A stretch of DNA of 64,000 bases from Anthonomus grandis grandis (taxonomy: Eukaryota > Arthropoda > Insecta > Coleoptera > Curculionidae), in assembly GCF_022605725.1 (NCBI RefSeq), contig NC_065552.1:22710785-22774784 (forward strand). Reading direction: 5' to 3'. Under the pieces are notes generated by a model. That model was not told the DNA's origin and did not search any database. It saw only the letters and a list, made by a program, of their open reading frames with translations. The translations under genes were made by a program, and so were the position numbers. Positions 43,851 to 54,601 of the stretch are shown here, in pieces (positions within the stretch are counted from its first letter, which is position 1; each line of letters starts with the position of its first letter).

Positions 43851-44687
43851 AAAATTTATTTTTTTCTATTGTTTATATTATACTTAACTGTTGTGTAAAA
43901 TAAACTAGTTCTACTCCCTTATACAAATAATTGTAAAATTTACTTATTATTACAGGATTACATGAGCTTACAATATCCATAATGTTATCTATTTTTCCTG
44001 ATAGAATAATGGATAATATCATTATAGCCAACCAGTGACTGAATTACTGATTAACAACCGGTGAATAACAAGAATATAATATTATACACTGGTCGTTGGT
44101 TCCATCCCAATTTGTCGTCACTATCATTTCACTTTTTCATATCACTTTTTTTAAATTATGTATATATTTGATTATTACCGATGTAGAAAGTACGTATCTA
44201 CAGTATTTTACTTATATAATTCAATATAAAAATAAGTTATTTCTTCCTCTACAAATTCATTATATTTTTTTATATTTGAAAGATTAAAAAATGCAGAAAT
44301 TAATATATTTCTCATAAGAATACTTGCATTAAGGAGATTAAAATGGGGCAAGACCTACTATGGCTTTTAAGTTTTTTGACGAAATCTGTAAGTGTGACTG
44401 GAAAATGGTTAAAACAAAAGTTGTTTAAAATAATATAATCTATTACCAGAAATAGATATTTGAAATTAATTTTTCATACAGTGGAAGAAAATTTCGAAAT
44501 TTCAAGGAATTAAATACTCAGTTTCTAAAAAGTTCGGTCATTCATTGTGTCTTCATAGTTTATTTACTGCTATATCCTACCAGACTAATATAATACCGGT
44601 CCGGCAAACAAAGGTCTTGGATGCGAGAGCTGCAAGTAAAAAGAGATTGATAGCGTTTCTTCTAATTCTCTCCTTGCTAATTATAGT
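43851..44687. other. AT-rich stretch, no gene seen
   Basis: Several small open frames (for example 44096-44287) are hydrophobic and AT-driven without motifs. Confidence 0.4.
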
Positions 44688-46732
44688 TATACTCTATTTC
44701 AGAAGTGTATAGAGCAATAAACTGGGGAATTCCGTTCTGTTTGGCTACATTTCGTGGTAGTTCATAGGCGCAGGTACTTATAATATTTATGAATTTAATT
44801 TTCACGGATTAAATGCCTTTATTTTGAAAGAGATTAAATACTAAATAAATACTTTTAATCCTTTTGTATAGGTACCTATCTTTTAACGCTTTGTAACATG
44901 CAAAAATGGGGTCAGGTAATATGTACAGACTATAAATACTTTTAAATCATATTTTAAACGTTAGTAGTCACTGCTACGCTGTAGTGTAATCACAATATTA
45001 TTATCCCAATATTTAAAAAATGGAGGTATTCAGTCCAACGAAAAGATGTACTAAAAATTCTCCACTATCGCTGAGTGAAAAAGTTATTATTTTAAATGTA
45101 CATGATTGCATAAAACACGATTACCCTAGTTTTACTGTGCAAGAAATTGTTGAAAAATGTTCTCGAATGAGTGGAATTGGAAAGTCCACCATTTTCAAAT
45201 TGTTGCGGGAAAGAAAAGTAGCAGGTCAAGTGGAATCTCCCAAGCAAAAGCCAGGACGACCTACAAAAGTCCTTGATGAAAATGCTAAATGTATAATTCG
45301 AAGAAAAGTTCACTCTTTTTATTTTAAAAAGGAAATATCCACCCTAGACAAAATTTTAATGGAGCTTGGCCGAGATGACAGTATTCCGTTGATAAGTAGA
45401 AAACTTTTATGGAAAACTTTCAAAAATATGGATTTTGCCTGGGAAAAGCATAACCGCAAAGCACTTTTACTGGAGAGCGACGAAATTGTTTGTTGGAGAC
45501 GACAATACTTGAGAAGTATCAAGCAGTACCGCAGGGAGCAAAAGAAAGTTTTTTATCTTGATGAGACGAGGATTAACGAAGGTTATATAGTCCAAAAAAT
45601 GTGGCAAGACAAAAATATAACCAGTGCTCGCCAAGCTTTCATAGAAGGCCTGTCTATAGGTATTAAAGTACCTTCGGGAAAAGGAAAAAGACTTATAATC
45701 ACACATATTGGAAGCGAAGAGGGATTTTTAAAAGAAGGTCTGCTAACCTTTGAGTCGACTCGCACAGGAGATTACCATGAAGACATGAACTCAGACGTTT
45801 TCGAGGACTATTTTGGTGAAATGATAAAATTTCTTCCGGCTAATTCGGTGGTGGTTATGGATAACGCAAGCTATCATTCACGGCGAATAGAGAAGACGCC
45901 AACTTCAAGTTGGAGAAAGCAAGAAATTATCGATTGGCTGACTGCAAAAAGTATTGCGTTTGAAGCAAATTTGATAAAAAAAGAACTGCTGGCAATAGCA
46001 AACTTACACAAAACTCGTTTCATGAAATACGCCGTGGAAGATATAGCCGAAAAATATAATATAACTGTACTGCGCTTACCGCCATATCATTGCGAACTAA
46101 ATCCTATAGAACTGATATGGGCGCAGGTAAAAGGATTTGTAGCAAGACAAAACACGACTTTTAAAATGAAAGATGTCCAGCATGTAATTAAGCAAGAGGA
46201 CAAAATGTGGGATCTTGACAACCTCATCGATCAGACAGTCGATCCTTTAATTATAATGTCAAGAGGTGATGACAGTTCGTCAGATGACGCAGAAGACTAC
46301 AATCTATTATAATTTAAAATTGTTATACACTGTTCAAAAAGTGCCAGATCCAAAAGTGACATTTTCAACTGTTTTACTCTACATATTATGTTCAATAAAT
46401 TTGTGAAAAAAATATATTATTCCATTTAAACAAAAGTAACTTTCTAAAATAAAATAGCATTTAAGTACATTAATTATAAGGTAAAAAACAAGTCCCAGTT
46501 GCACGCCTTTGGCGAACCGTTTTCAATGTTTATCAGTGGGTAACAATGGGCAAAACTCATAAATTGACCCAAAACCGGGTGGCACTACCTGCAATCAACG
46601 AAAAGAAAGAATTTTACATTGAAACTAATACCCAACTAAGGTAGTGGCATAAAATATTGGTGGATCACCAGGTACCACTTTTGCATACCTAATGACGTTT
46701 TATTGCTCTACACACTTCTGAAATCGAGTATA
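44688..46732. mobile_element. DNA transposon with 34 bp TIRs and intact transposase (DD82E, Sailor-like)
   Basis: Left end 44688-44721 (TATACTCTATTTCAGAAGTG...) matches the reverse complement of 46699-46732 with about two differences. The ends begin with TA, consistent with the TA target of the IS630/Tc1/mariner group. One intact gene lies inside. An AATAAA signal occurs near 46394, about 80 bp after the stop codon. Length about 2.05 kb. The intact gene and near-identical ends mean this is the youngest-looking DNA transposon here. Confidence 0.85.
45020..46312 (+). CDS. transposase, IS630/Tc1/mariner group, DD82E type
   Basis: A 430-residue uninterrupted protein. The N-terminal third (about 15-100) looks like two helix-turn-helix regions joined by a basic KPGRPTK linker. 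The catalytic core follows: D181 in FYLDETRINEGY, D281 in VVVMDNASYH and E364 in LNPIELIWAQVK. Between D281 and E364 lie 82 residues instead of the 34 of Tc1 or mariner; the insert (about 290-345) is helix-rich and charged. The tail is acidic (GDDSSSDDAED). This predicts a cut-and-paste nuclease acting on the flanking 34 bp repeats. The spacing matches the DD82E group called Sailor; exact membership needs a tree. The start at 45020 is the first ATG and lies 0.33 kb inside the left end. No stop or frameshift was found. Confidence 0.9.
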   Translation: MEVFSPTKRCTKNSPLSLSEKVIILNVHDCIKHDYPSFTVQEIVEKCSRMSGIGKSTIFKLLRERKVAGQVESPKQKPGRPTKVLDENAKCIIRRKVHSFYFKKEISTLDKILMELGRDDSIPLISRKLLWKTFKNMDFAWEKHNRKALLLESDEIVCWRRQYLRSIKQYRREQKKVFYLDETRINEGYIVQKMWQDKNITSARQAFIEGLSIGIKVPSGKGKRLIITHIGSEEGFLKEGLLTFESTRTGDYHEDMNSDVFEDYFGEMIKFLPANSVVVMDNASYHSRRIEKTPTSSWRKQEIIDWLTAKSIAFEANLIKKELLAIANLHKTRFMKYAVEDIAEKYNITVLRLPPYHCELNPIELIWAQVKGFVARQNTTFKMKDVQHVIKQEDKMWDLDNLIDQTVDPLIIMSRGDDSSSDDAEDYNLL

Positions 46733-47762
46733 GACACAATTTAAACATAGAGAGGACCGAAACGTACAACGTATTGCACTTCCCTTCTTAATATCTTAAT
46801 CATTGTTGATCTCTCATTTCACCTATACTCTCCTTAACACTTTACCTATGAGTATTATGGCGCTCAAAATAGAAATTTGCCGTACTGGTATAGTACAGCA
46901 GTTTGTAATATCTATTCATACATAAGGGTTATTTGCTAACTACTCCTCTTGTACTTGTAACTTTTTATTTAGTAATTTTTTTAAATATTTTGAACATGTG
47001 ATTAAAAGGTTTTCAGTCATTAAGCATAAGCTAATTTATAAATTAAATAAATGCCTCCTGGGTCCTGTCATCAAACTTTGAAAACTTTTAAGGAGACAAT
47101 GACTCTTTTTTTATCTTCTCTTTTTGTTAGAATGTTGCCATTTCGACTACTTATTTACTTATCCTTTAACAGTTTGTTGCAAATAAAATAGAAACGAAAA
47201 TAAACTAAACCAAATAAAATCAAGGCAAACTAAATATATATTAAATGAAAATAACATAATTGAAAAACTCCATTTTATATCTGGTATTTACTATTTCGGT
47301 AGGAATTTTTATTACTGCCATGTAAATATTAATAGTTTACCAACCACTTGAACCACTCTTTGAGACTTTTACCTACAAACGGATTTATTTACCGCCCACT
47401 CTTAGCAAGTGATAGTGCCTATTATCAAGCCATTATCACATTTATTTATGGTAGGAGTTAACGTTGGCTGTAAAATTATTTCGGCTCTATTATATCCCTT
47501 ATAGAATAACATAGATATTAGTGTTTACTTGCTTTTTTCTTGTTATTTGACTTACCCAAAGGTCAAGTGGTTTATCTTTCGGACTTCCTGATTGTGGAAA
47601 ATAAAAAGGAGACAGGCAAATTATACCTGGTCTTAAAGCAATAAAACCTAAGGCACACTTTTGATGGCATATATATTATTTAAGTTTCTTTTAGTTAATA
47701 ATTCTTCTCTTTTTTTTAATTTTCTGAATTGTTTTTTCTTACAGAATAAAATAGCTACATAT
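46733..47762. other. AT-rich stretch, no gene seen
   Basis: No motif recognised. It ends at the AAT-repeat tail of the minus-strand retrotransposon. Confidence 0.4.
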
Positions 47763-49020
47763 AAAATAATAATAATAATCGTCTTTTATTCAAAAAAAAA
47801 CAACAGATTGACAAATATTACAAATGAAAAAAAAGGCGAAGTCTAGCCTAAGGCTACTCAAACTTAACCCTAATAAATAATAAATAAATTTCCGTAATCA
47901 TACATAATAATAATAAGACAAATAATACAAAGATGAAATATTATAAAGCAATAATTGTTCCCACCAAAAAAAATACTTATACCCTTCTTTATACCCAACA
48001 CGAGGGAGATATAAAACTCACAACCTGCCTTAAAACAATGCTGTACACAAACAAATACCCTTGTATGCAATCGTATACAACCATAATGCTACTTCTGGAG
48101 CTCACGATACTAATGAGTTAAAAAATAGGAGCTCAACTGATCTCTAAACAAATACAACCTAAATCCTGACTTAAACTTAGTTAAATTATGAAGAAGTAAA
48201 TCATTGTTTGGCAAGGAGTTACATGTTTTAATCGCATTATCTTATATGTTCTTGTATTATGTCGAGGAATAATATATTTAAATTTATTTCTGGTATTAAT
48301 ATCATTAGATATGAATTTTGAATTAGTAATTAAACCATTAATTTTATGTAATACGTGACCTGATTTCCTTAAATTAAAAATTAGACGAATACATATATTC
48401 TGCACCTTTTGAATACGATATTGTTCCGCTTGACGACGACAAGGGCCATAAATAAAATCAGCATAGTTAAAGTGGGAAAGTACAAGAGTTTCACATAACA
48501 TTGCCATTAACTTGCTACTTAAAAGGTTTCTATTGGAATATAGTTGTTTAAGCGATATATATGGCCTTTGTAGAAGTTGCTTAACATGATCGAAAAAATT
48601 AAGCTGACAATAAAGTATAAAACCCAAATTATGAGCAGAATTACAAAATGGTAATATTTGGTCATATGTTTTGATTTTAATATTATTTTTTAAATATTCG
48701 ATTTGATTTCTTTTGCCAAACAGCATAAGTTTTGATTTTGATGGATTCAGTGAAAAGCCGTATTTTTTAGAGAGATCTTTTAGGTTGTTTAGTTCATGAT
48801 TAATGGTTTCGTTAAAAGTAACAAAGTCTTTTGAAGAGAAGTGGTAGTACATCTGGGTATCGTCAGCAAAAGCTTGTATCTTTCTAACATGAAGAGAGCT
48901 TATAAGTTCAGACGTGTAAATAATAAAGAAAAGGGGACCAAGGATAAGTAAGGTACTAGACTCCGAGTACACACCATTAACAAACACTTTTTGTGACCTG
49001 TTAGAGAAGTATGATGCGAT
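47763..49020 (-). mobile_element. jockey-like non-LTR retrotransposon, 5'-truncated
   Basis: The minus-strand 3' end is an ATT/AAT repeat at 47763-47780, preceded by a 3' region containing GGCTAGACTTCGCC (about 47846), the same phrase as the extra 3' tail at 12380. So both belong to related families. The coding part starts near 49020 and lacks the endonuclease and RT fingers. Confidence 0.75.
48181..49020 (-). pseudogene. RT palm and thumb of the jockey-like element, PQG box deleted
   Basis: From about 49020 the minus strand reads IASYFSNRSQKVFVNGVYSE, then LILGPLFFIIYTSELI; the GVPQGS block expected between them is missing. Motif C is intact (KIQAFADDTQMYYHF, near 48860), followed by the primer-grip and thumb region (FSLNPSKSKLMLFGK; AHNLGFILYCQLNFFDHV) and the tail LCETLVLSHFNYADFIYGPC. 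The frame is open from 48987 to 48181 (268 codons). Sequence upstream of 49020 is unrelated, giving a 5' truncation point. Loss of the PQG box should abolish activity. Confidence 0.8.
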
Positions 49021-49859
49021 GAGTGGAAGTTAGTCGACCTCAAAACATGTGCCGACACGTGCCCGTATAAATACAGCCTCCAACAAACTAAAAACGTTCT
49101 AGAATCTTTTTGACCGCCAAAACCTAAAATGGAATGCTTAAGTAAATAAAAGATAAATGACAGAACAAGTATCAAATGAAATAAACTCATAACAGAAAAA
49201 TTAAAAACGGCGTAACGGTGACGTCCACAATCGGCCTTAGGTTGAGACCCATCAGTCAAATGTCACTTCGACCGTCAATTTAAAAATTAACAATCACCAT
49301 GGCTGTTTATTTTACATAATCCTTTTGTGGAAAATCATGGTTTCATGCGGAAAATATAGAAGGTATTCGCTTTACTTAGATAGAAATGATGGTAAATTTA
49401 ATGCATGGTAACTCTTCCTATTCTAAAAGTACCATACTTTTAGCTAGTTTCTAAGGATTCGAGAAATCAACTAATATCTACAATATTAAAGATCCACTTG
49501 ATATCTCAGATAAGAAACGTTTAAAGAGCAAGATTTGAAAATTAGCCAACAATCAACAGCAATAGTGAGACCTAAAGAAGTAAAAAAAAAACGAAGGACA
49601 AAGGACACAAAAAATTTATGTTATGCAAAAAAAATCATTGGAGCCGGATGTAGCATTTTTGGTCTATTTCTTATTACTAATAAACAATAACCAATGAAAG
49701 CAATTATAATATTACTAACAGTTTAAGGAATATATTATGCTGAAATATATTAGCTGCAAGAAATTACTTTACATTTTTATTCAACCCTGATTTAGTTTTA
49801 CGATAAATTTTAAATATGACATTCTAAATAAATTAGACCATAACAAGATCATTATTAAT
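49021..49859. other. no gene recognised
   Basis: Mostly AT-rich. An open frame on the minus strand (49259-48900) has no recognisable motif beyond overlapping the RT. Confidence 0.4.
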
Positions 49860-50280
49860 TTCTATCTATTTATTAAGCTTCTTGTAGCCAATTTATTTCA
49901 CATAAATGCCGTAATTGTGGATCATCCGTAAAGCTTTGTATTTTACAAATTTCACAACATCGAACATATCAGAAATATATACCAAGAAAAGAATTAGCCC
50001 AAGGACTGAACCTTAGAGTATATCAGAAGTAATTTCACGAAAATTTGAAGATTTCATGTTATCCATAACCACTTTCTATTTTCTTTTTTTTAAGGTATGC
50101 TTGAAAAAACATGACTGCAGTCTGATCGAATCCATATAGTACTCTACCTTTATATACATGATGTCAAGATCCAAAGTATCAAATGCTTTGGAAAAGTCCA
50201 GGAGTACTAAGGATGATATATTGCTCTCGTGAATAAAAGCTATTACATCATTTGTTATACTTAGCTGACACCTAGTAGTA
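49860..50280 (-). pseudogene. jockey-like RT, middle part (target of the R1/I-like insertion)
   Basis: From 50280 the minus strand reads TTRCQLSITNDVIAFIHES, motif A SSLVLLDFSKAFDTLDL, then GSVLGLILFLVYISDMFDVV near 49990 and KYKALRMIHNYGI where FADDTQ would be expected. It continues, in the same element and strand, the RT sequence at 53171-53640. Confidence 0.75.
50263..50280. repeat. target site duplication, left copy
   Basis: AGCTGACACCTAGTAGTA; the right copy at 53171-53189 has one extra A. They bracket the R1/I-like element. Confidence 0.85.
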
Positions 50281-53170
50281 GTAGTAGCAGTAAGGGTGGG
50301 AGACCTAGAGCTCGGCAAGTAGGCCTGAACAGTCTCTTTTCGCGAACCACAGAATTACCCATCCCTGCGCCTCCACTCCCAAAGCGCGGTCTTCACTCAG
50401 TCGGGCCGTCCTTTAAATAAAGGCTTGCACGTTGTCCCAGTCCAGATCTTTAAGATCTCCCCGTTGGAGTGTCGTTGCTCCGAAAATGACCGACTGCATC
50501 TATCACAAATACCTAGTATGTGGTATGAGGTATCCTCCCCTGTACCACAATTCGGACAGAGTGGCCTTTCTCTTATACCAAGAAGGTGTAGATGCCTGTT
50601 TAGACTGTTGTGCCCGGTCAGAATTCCCACCAAGTCTTTGATACTTTCTCGGGTCTTTGTTAGCAGACGCCTTGCTTTAGAGCCGTCATAGTCTGGTATC
50701 ATTTCCTTGGCCAGTCTACATCCTTCTCTCCTTCTCCAATTCTTCCTTGTTTTTTCCCAGGGCCAATTATTAAGTACCTGGGAGATTTATTTTTTGCTAA
50801 GACTGAGGCCTACGAAGGGGTTAACGGAACCTTGTCCTGCTAGTTCGTCGGCCCGCTCATTGCCCTCGACACCTTGGTGTCCTGGGACCCACCTCAGTCT
50901 CACTTTCCTGTGTGCCGCAAGCCTTTCCAATGCGTCTCTGCATTCCTGGACTAGCGCTGAGGTGGCCCTGGGTCTCTGAATCGCCTTGAATGCAGCTTGA
51001 CTATCAAAGTAGATGCAAATTCCCCCGTTACCCTCCAATGCCTCTCGTTTGCTTGCTACTTCGAGTATAGCAAACACTTTCGCTTGGAAAACTGTGGCGT
51101 GTTTCCCTAGCGGGAAGGATTCTCCTGTGTTCGTTTACATCCTGTACACTCCGGCTCCGGCTGAATTTGTGCTTTTCATCCATGATCTATCGGTGTACCA
51201 GGCCGGGAAACCACTAGGCTCTTTAATTTGTTTCGCCGACCATGTCGGGATTTCGACTTGAAACCCCTTCTTTAACCTTAGTTTGCCACTTTCTGTAGTG
51301 CATCTGAATCTCAGAATTGGTATGTTCTTACACATCCTGAGAGCAATCATCATATGACCTTGTCCTAAGTGAACATTGCGCCACCGTCCGCTATCCTTAA
51401 TCCTCTTATACGCTGCCATGGCCTCCCTCTCAACCCAGACTGGGAGGTCCGGTAGCACAAGAAGAATCTTTAGTGGTGCCGCAGGTGTTGTTCTCATAGT
51501 TCCAGTAATTCCCAAGCAGACCAGTCTTTGCAGTCTGGTCAGCTTTTGGTCATTGGTGACCTTCAATACGGCTGGCCACCATACCACGGATCCGTACGAG
51601 ATTCTCGGTCGTATGACTGCGGTATAAAGCCACTGGAGAAGGTGGGATTTTAGACCCCATCTTGTACCTATTGTTCGCCGTAATTGCCATATTAGGGCCG
51701 TTGCCTTATTTACTGCCTACTCTACGTGAGTTTTAAACGTGAGCTTGTTGTCTAAAATAACTTCCAAGTATTTGACCTTCTGCCTCAAAGTTATGCGAGT
51801 CTGATACATAATGGGAGGTTTAAAGCCTATCAAATTCCGCCTCTTAGTAAAGAGAATGAGCTCGGTCTTTTCAGGGTTGACCGACTAGACTGTTCCACCA
51901 AAGGTGTGGCGAAAGGCAACTGCCTTGCGGGCAGCCGCCTTTCACCCTGGTGTCGACACGACAGTCTCCTAGTGTAGCACTGATCTTCCGGTCCTCCAGC
52001 GCCGTTTTGACCCACCTGACCAGATGAGCCGGAGTGCCCCTGGTCAGGAGAGCTCGGCAGATAGTATCTGTTTTTGCCTTATCAAATGCTCCTTCCAAGT
52101 CAAGGAAAAGAGCAAGTGCTACTTCCTTGTTCTATATGGCTTTTTCAGCTTTACTCACTACAGAGTGATGTGCCGTTTCCGTCGACTTCCCTTCATCAAT
52201 GTAGGCATGCTGATTCCTATGTAGTGGTGATTCTATTAGAATTTCCTCTGTTATATACCTATAAGCTTATATGTCTATAAGCCTTTCTATAGTTTTTAGT
52301 AGAAATGAAGTCAGGCTTATTGCTCTAAAGGACTTTGGCTGACAGTAGTCTTTCTTGCCCGGTTTTGGGATAAAGACCACATTTGCCGCCCTTCATGTTA
52401 GTGGAACATACCCCATTGCAATGCTGACCTTAAAAACTCTCTTTAAGTAAGGCAGTGTGATTTCGAGGCCTACCTGCAACATCATGGGTATGATTCCATC
52501 AGGTCCCGCAGCCTTATATTGACTAAACTCACCAACTTCCCAAGCTATGGCTTCGTATGTTACTATATTTTTGGCGAGGTTCCAGTCCGGCTCCGGATCC
52601 TCGCCCCAAGGAGAGCGTTTCCTTCTCCAGGAAAGTGAGTTTTAAGGAGAAGCTCGCTGGTCTCTTCTTTGTTTGAGGTCCATAGTTTACCTTTCTTTAG
52701 GCATCTTATCTCGGTTTTCCTGTTAGAGTCCAGTAGCTTCAGAAGACGGGCTGTGTCTGAGAGAGATTTCATCTCTCCACAGATCTTGCGCCAGCAGTTT
52801 CTTTCGCATCGTCGGACTTCGTTTTTGAATTACCTTCTAGCTGTTAAGTATAAATCCCAGTTCTCTTGAGTTCCCCCCTTGAGAGCGCGGTGGTCCGACT
52901 TACTTACGTCTTTTTTAAGACGGTCCAAAGTGTCATTCCACCAGGGCAATCTCTTGTTGCCAACTCTCCTGGGAAGATATGTGACCTCATAAGAACTGAT
53001 GAGTATACTGTTTAGCCGTACTACCTCTGTATCTAGTTCCACTCGATATGGCTCCACCTAGAGTACCCATGGACTGAACAAGACCGTCTTTAAATTTGGT
53101 CCGGTCGGTAGCCCTCGGCTCTCTCTTGAGGGGTTGTTCCTCCTTATGCGAACCGATTTCGAATCGGATC
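50281..53170 (-). mobile_element. R1/I-like non-LTR retrotransposon with RNase H, 5'-truncated, nested in another RT
   Basis: The element lies between an 18-19 bp target duplication. Its minus-strand 3' end is a TAC/CTA repeat (about 50272-50292) and its 5' end near 53170 starts inside ORF2, upstream of the RT but without an endonuclease. It is much more GC-rich than all its neighbours, which marks it as a distinct, possibly later arrival. Confidence 0.85.
50397..53165 (-). pseudogene. R1/I-like ORF2: RT lacking the YADD segment, RNase H, zinc-knuckle-like tail
   Basis: Minus-strand order: LPWWNDTLDRLKKDVSK (52950), KAAGPDGIMPMMLQVG (52490), FRAISLTSFLLKTIERL (52320), motif A LALFLDLEGAFDKAKTD (52105), GCPQGSCLSPHLWWNSLV (51915), then directly VNPEKTELILFTKRR (51870): the catalytic YADD stretch is missing. 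The thumb follows (VVWWPAVLKVTNDQKLTRLQ), then RNase H (WYTDRSWMKSTNSAGAG at 51195; CIYFDSQAAFKAI at 51000; LRWVPGHQGVEGNERADELA near 50870) and a cysteine tail CPNCGTGEDTSYHILGIC near 50560. RNase H catalytic Asp, Asp and the His block survive. Several frameshifts and stops. Confidence 0.85.
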
Positions 53171-53640
53171 AGCTGACACCTAAGTAGTACTATGATTCAT
53201 ATGAAAACCAGATTGACAATTGGAAACTATTTCGTTTTTTATGAAATAGTCGTTGAGCTGCCGATGTAAATAATTTTCTAAAATTTTTGATAAAATTGGA
53301 ATAACTGATATAGATCTAAGCACTGAATAATTTTCAAGCTTACTAATCTTAAGCAGGGGTCTTATTAAAGCACATTTTCATATGTCTGCAAAATACGTAA
53401 TTTCCAAACAGCAATTTATGATATGAGTAATATGATTTGAAATATAATAATCACAATATTAAAGCATTTCAGCTGAAAAACTATCACAACCATACGAATT
53501 TGATTTCGAGTCATTTATAATTGTTAACATTTCATTCACAGTTGCCAATTTAATTTAGAATGTATACATTAATTTTTTTCTGTTACTATTGATCTTTTTT
53601 CAGCAGTTGTTCCAGTAATGGCTGATTTACTTCTTATGTT
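53171..53640 (-). pseudogene. jockey-like RT, N-terminal part (continues at 50280)
   Basis: Minus-strand frame: VNEMLTIINDSKSNSYGCDS (53530), HIINCCLEITYFAD, then YSVLRSISVIPILSKILENY (RT motif NYRPISVLPxLSKILE) and NCQSGFHMNHSTT (53200). It stops at the target duplication, and the reading continues on the far side of the insertion at 50280 with the frame preserved in the left duplication copy. One or two stops interrupt. Confidence 0.8.
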
Positions 53641-54601
53641 ACATTTGCTTCTTTTTACATTCTTGAAATCCTATTATTCTGATTTTTTTAATCCCTTCTT
53701 AAAAATTATTAAATTAGCATTTTCCGACGTCATACCATACTCACATTATAAAGAGGAATCTCTATGCTCAGTATAATTAACTCAAATTTGTTCCATCTTA
53801 ACATGACAAACAAAATAAAACAGAAAAAAACATAAAAAGGGAATACGAGCTGCAACGGCGGCGCCGTCGAGGCGCCAGGCGCCATTTTATCCGCATAATA
53901 GCATCCTAAACGCTTTAATTACCGAAAAAGTTGTCGCAAAAAGAGGCCGCTCCGCTAAGATGCAGATAAGGCCTTAAAACTGCTCTTCTCTGTCTTCGTT
54001 TCTCTTCTCTTTCGCCGACCGAAACGGTCGATTTTTTGCCGGTCTATTCTCCGGGATCTTCACGGGTTGTTGCAAAATATAACAGAAGCCTGTGACGGGC
54101 GCCCACTGATTATCATTATGTGATTTTTAGTAGCGGAAATACATGAATGACAAGGATGCGTTTGGTACCGACTGAAATTTGTTCAGGAATTAACTACAAC
54201 TAGGAGAATTAAATAAACTGAACAACGAAAGTTAATTTCCTTTAGAGAAGGTCATAACAAAATTCTTTAAAGTATTTAATGATAAACAATTTGAGTGTGA
54301 CAATTTTCCAATCTAATCTAGTTCAATAAGTAACGCTTTCTTGTGTTGGATTAAGTGACTTTTGTGACAACAGAAAAAAGCAGTAAGTGTATAATACAAT
54401 ACAAGTAGGCAGTTTCTTTGGGTAAACAAATAGATGCTATTTTCTTGCAATGCATCAGGTGGTTTTGTTCAGTTTGTAACCTTACTATTTAGTGTCTGCG
54501 GCTCTTGCAAAAATAATACCTCGTGTTCAATCAGTCATACTTGCATAGTGACAACGAGCGTTGATTAGTTTTTTTAGTTAGTAAGTAGTTGTAAATGTAG
54601 T
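53641..54601. other. no gene recognised; GC-rich islet at 53845-54110
   Basis: 53845-54110 is strikingly CpG-rich for this window (GGCGGCGCCGTCGAGGCGCC near 53862). A TGTGACGGGCGCCC stretch at 54091 looks like the start of an insect LTR but no partner was found. The rest is AT-rich. Confidence 0.35.

Noticed and set aside
54091..54104. TGTGACGGGCGCCC as the start of an LTR
   Set aside because: I found no second copy in the window and no primer-binding site or gag-pol beside it; left as a remark only.
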